This document shows, piece by piece, positions 63,501-64,000 of a stretch of DNA of 64,000 nucleotides. The translations under genes were made by a program, and so were the position numbers. The DNA is from Tulasnella sp. 424 (Eukaryota; Basidiomycota; Agaricomycetes; Cantharellales; Tulasnellaceae): positions 1 to 64,000 of the forward strand of contig WSUB01000117.1 in assembly GCA_019633425.1 (NCBI GenBank), read 5' to 3'. Below the pieces are notes generated by a model. That model did no database searches, was not told the origin of the DNA, and worked only from the letters and a program-made list of their open reading frames with translations. Position 1 is the stretch's first letter. Each line of letters begins with the position of its first letter.

Positions 63501-64000
63501 TGTAGGGCTGTGAAAGATACCAGAGGGCATTAGCGCGTCGTTCAATGGTCGTCCAATCCAAATCTTTACTTACGCTATGATAAGGTTAGGCTTGGTTCTG
63601 TCGCTTGACAACAACGCAAGTGTTTGGATCGTCTTTCCCATTCCCTAAAAGAACGTATGAAGGGGCGAAAGTTGGAAACTTAGTACAATTCGCTACACCT
63701 TTCGCGCATAGAAGAGACGCACCATTTCGTCAGCAAGACATCCACCTTTCCAAATCCCTTGTTCCTGCTTCCGCATCCAGAACAAACTCTCTTGTTGGAA
63801 AGGTAAAAGGGTGGCTTTGAGGTCCTTTGGTTGCTCTGCCTTTTCCGGAGTAACGGGTTTGACAACGCGCTCTAGGTCGCCCCAAACATCGCGGAGTTCG
63901 GGGTGGTTTACTCGAAGTAGGACGTTCGTGCGCTCGGCCTGTGATAGCAAAGGAGCCGAATTGGCAGTCAGGAAGATCCGTCCCACCTCACAGCGAAATG
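60555..64000 (-). CDS. RAD16: SNF2-type RING repair ATPase (RAD16/RAD5-like), 5' end outside window
   Basis: A minus-strand gene of many exons that runs off the right edge. Blocks in order from 63986 downward: [20 protein letters not shown], Walker [15 protein letters not shown] (~63640), [21 protein letters not shown] ([11 protein letters not shown], ~63105), [17 protein letters not shown] (~62930), MMLRRTK, a C3HC4 RING ([24 protein letters not shown]...CPVC, ~61780-61960) and helicase C motifs ([36 protein letters not shown]). The end splices as GRLTPED to LGFLFRL, stop TAA at 60555-60557; this ending is typical of Rad16. Rad16 with Rad7 acts in global-genome nucleotide excision repair. 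Insertion of a RING between helicase lobes also fits Rad5/HLTF, but the Cys-rich insert and C-terminus favour Rad16. Only the N-terminal region is missing. Confidence 0.9.

Overview
The window looks like nuclear DNA of a filamentous basidiomycete, most likely an Agaricomycete. Genes are split by many short (about 40-80 nt) GT-AG introns. There are divergent CBM1-bearing GH11 and GH10 xylanases, a sesquiterpene synthase, a kinase-TPR protein, Argonautes with RGG-rich N-termini, and Tnp2-type and Helitron relics. All exon boundaries below were worked out by hand from splice signals, reading-frame phase and family motifs. No homology search or transcript data were available.

Layout. 0-2.4 kb: a 5'-truncated Tnp2-like transposase behind an array of short TATAGC/GCTATA repeats. 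2.4-7 kb: a Ser/Thr-kinase-TPR gene on the minus strand, flanked by two copies of a ~210-bp dispersed repeat in inverted orientation. 8.1-9.6 kb: a coiled-coil gene with an apparent one-base frameshift. 10.8-20.2 kb: two tandem full-length Argonaute paralogues on the minus strand. 21.3-24.7 kb: a large coiled-coil protein, convergent with a Hel2/ZNF598-type RING E3 ligase (24.9-27.4 kb). 28.1-29.6 kb: eIF4A. 30.4-34.1 kb: an OPT-family oligopeptide transporter. 34.1-37.3 kb: gene-poor DNA with simple repeats and a displaced copy of a xylanase-promoter-like segment. 37.3-41.2 kb: head-to-head GH11 and GH10 xylanases. 41.2-44.2 kb: no recognisable gene. 44.2-56 kb: a dense block of sesquiterpene synthase, RVB1, CGI121 (KEOPS), a peroxisome-type alpha/beta hydrolase, SCO1, NDUFB7 (complex I), RPN10 (proteasome) and actin. 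56.3-60.1 kb: two related genes with a retrotransposon Gag-like domain around a Helitron helicase fragment; the second is frameshifted. 60.6-64 kb: the 3' part of a RAD16/RAD5-type SNF2-RING repair ATPase that runs off the window.

Functional themes: RNA silencing (Argonaute pair), translation and ribosome quality control (eIF4A, Hel2), plant cell-wall breakdown (two xylanases plus an oligopeptide transporter), specialised metabolism (terpene synthase), and core housekeeping. A recurring structural theme is extremely small exons: 3 nt (both Argonautes), 5 nt (GH10), 6 nt (actin), an 8-nt first exon and a 15-nt exon (eIF4A), and 15 nt (NDUFB7). Each restores reading frame and family consensus.

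No wholly new multi-gene system is demonstrated. The best candidates for something undescribed are the Gag-like gene pair with its shared C-terminal domain, the kinase-TPR unit framed by inverted repeats, and the 3-5 nt microexons.
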